NCBI GenBank assembly: GCA_026182355.1
Contig: JAPFBL010000118.1
Coordinates: forward strand, 1,234,788-1,298,787
From: Hermatobates lingyangjiaoensis
Taxonomy: Eukaryota; Arthropoda; Insecta; Hemiptera; Hermatobatidae
Length of the DNA stretch: 64,000 nt
Reading direction: 5' to 3'
The notes beneath the pieces were generated by a model, which saw nothing but the letters and a program-made list of their open reading frames with translations, had not been told where the DNA came from and searched no databases. Each line of letters begins with the position of its first letter. The first letter of the stretch is position 1. The position numbers were made by a program, and so were the translations under genes. Below, piece after piece: positions 62,500 through 64,000 of the stretch.

Positions 62500-63470
62500 T
62501 ATATAAAGAAACTGGGCTGTAACAATCGAGGCGTTGTGCCAAAACTTACAATTTCCCGATATATTGTTACAGTTATATTTAGGATAATATAACGTCTATC
62601 TTGAAACAGACAGACACTATCAAAAATTGATGTAACTTAAGACAAAACAAAATTTATTATTTGAATAATCAAAAAAGAAAAAGCAGATACAGTATTAAAT
62701 TAGTAAAACAAAATAATCCTATGATAGAGTCCTACAACAGTACTCTATCCACAATAATTCTAAATAATTAAGCAGAAAGCAATATACGTTGGATAAAAAA
62801 GAAAATAAAATAGAAATAATATAATATAGGGCTTATATTACTTATCTCGATGGCGTGTAAGCTTCCTCATTTACACGTCTGGCAGGCGAGCAGGGAAGAT
62901 GGTGAAATGCACTCAACGACTCTCTCCACAGAGTATGATGAAATGATACATCAAAGACTTGAAGCCAAACCTCAATATACAAAATAGTGATTTTAATAGT
63001 ATAAATAGATTTAAAATAATACATTTTAACTATTTGTTAGAGTTGTTTTAAATTTATTAAGAAAGAAGTAAGTCAACAGGAGTCAGCAACCATAGTATAT
63101 GACTCACTCCTCTTCAGCATTCTCCCTTTTTCACTTTGCTTTCGATTAGTTATCTACTTACTTGTAATATAATCCGAACTCGCACCTTGTTAGAATAATT
63201 AGTTATTTATTTTTATTCTGAGAATAACCTAAGAAGGTTGAAAGCTCATTGTAGGAATAATAGGAGTTTATCAATAGTCAAAGAGTGAAATGTGAGTTTT
63301 GTTTCTTCGTACCCATGTATCTGAAAGAACGTTTATGTTTGTTTTCTTTGTATGTTTACAAATAAACTATGGCAAGTTTATTGTGGAAATTACCACCAGC
63401 CAAGAATTGCTAGGAAATGGAGGCAACCAGAAAGAATGTCGTCAACGTTTAAATAGCGAATATATTTAAA
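62500..63470. other. No gene or repeat seen
   Basis: AT-rich. Short ORFs have no recognisable product. Confidence 0.45.
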
Positions 63471-63960
63471 AACGTTATGTCTGATTTCATCTTAGTTAAA
63501 TTCGTTGAATTTTTCTTCAAACTTTGAAAGTTGCGAAATTTGGAGAAACATTCAACGAAGTTAACTAAAGTGAAATGAGACAACGTTTTTAAATATAAGT
63601 ATTCAAGAAAACTGCTTCCAACTTTTACGAATCTATCTATTCGTAAACGTCAGGAGCAAACCTTCTTGGATGCATACATCCAAGTAAATGTCCAATTTTA
63701 CATTATTTAGTTTGGTAGAACATTTTTCTAATTTTCTTAAACACTTTTGCAAATCTATTTTATATAGCTCATAAATTAACTCACCATATTTCTTATTGTA
63801 CATGATATTGTTCGACATGTTTCCTGAAATGTTGACTTGTGAGTAACGAAACATGTGAAACAATATAGTGAATTATAAGAAATGTGGTGAGTTAATTCAT
63901 GAGTTATGCAACCAACATTTGAAAAAGTGTTTTAGAAAATTAGAAAAATCTGGAGTGGCC
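63470..63960. repeat. PLE terminal segments, inverted pairs
   Basis: At 63475-63600, two blocks (TTTCATCTTAGTTAAATTCG and GAAGTTAACTAAAGTGAAAT) are near-complementary. At 63633-63830 (minus) and 63840-63950 (plus) the PLE leader sequence (ATTTCTTATTGTACATGATA, GAAATGTGGTGAGTTAATTC) lies head-to-head around GAAACATG motifs. Confidence 0.7.
63633..63863 (-). pseudogene. PLE leader ORF, second lineage copy
   Basis: A minus frame of 76 codons: YNKKYGELIYELYKIDLQKC, then CLRKLEKCSTKLNNVKLDI and CIQEGLLLTFTNR. It aligns along its whole length with the leader ORF at 16823-17053. No RT follows in the window. Confidence 0.65.
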
Positions 63961-64000
63961 TACACTACTACATAATGTAACTAATGTACATTTACTTTAA
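63946..64000 (-). repeat. Start of another repeat B copy, cut by window end
   Basis: TCTGGAGTGGCCTACACTAC equals the outer end of repeat B (as at 28850). Only 55 bases are visible. Confidence 0.8.

Overview
This 64 kb window is AT-rich nuclear DNA from an animal, most likely a pancrustacean arthropod. The reasons are a conserved gene split into many short exons with GT/AG borders, replication-dependent core histones whose H2A, H2B and H4 N-termini read like insect and crustacean proteins (H4 starts MTGRGKGG, H2B starts MPPKTSGKA), and a dense load of eukaryotic mobile DNA. There are no bacterial features and no operons. The species cannot be named from the sequence.

Layout. (1) 2.6-37.75 kb, plus strand: the C-terminal part of an extracellular heparan-sulfate 6-O-endosulfatase gene (Sulf1/Sulf2/QSulf family). 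Eleven coding exons and the stop codon are readable; the N-terminal sulfatase domain must lie upstream of the window. Exon 7 carries what looks like a one-base frameshift. The introns hold tRNA-derived SINE copies, Helitron ends, an 87-bp and a 60-bp tandem repeat, a 25-bp minisatellite, Penelope-like elements (PLEs) and a large nested palindrome at 27.7-32.2 kb. (2) 38-45.8 kb: non-coding flank with Helitron ends and a Jockey-like non-LTR reverse transcriptase remnant. (3) 45.8-56.5 kb: one copy each of H2B (minus), H4, H2A and H3 (plus), each intronless and followed by a 16-nt histone 3' stem-loop, spaced 1.7-5.4 kb apart by transposon debris (Jockey-like ORF1 and endonuclease, Merlin, Tigger-like). 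No H1 was found. (4) 56.6-64 kb: more transposon remnants, palindromic PLE-type hairpins, and a minus-strand Helitron with an internal tandem duplication.

The most interesting signal is a set of short palindromic repeats, mostly bounded by (TA)n tracts, that contain hammerhead-ribozyme-like cores (CTGANGA, a short hairpin, then GAAA followed by a short self-complementary run). They occur in several sequence subfamilies, on both strands, and in the terminal repeat of the PLE with a readable reverse transcriptase/GIY-YIG ORF. Hammerheads in PLE terminal repeats are established knowledge; the variety of subfamilies, their head-to-head arrangement and the (TA)n borders in one locus deserve a closer look.
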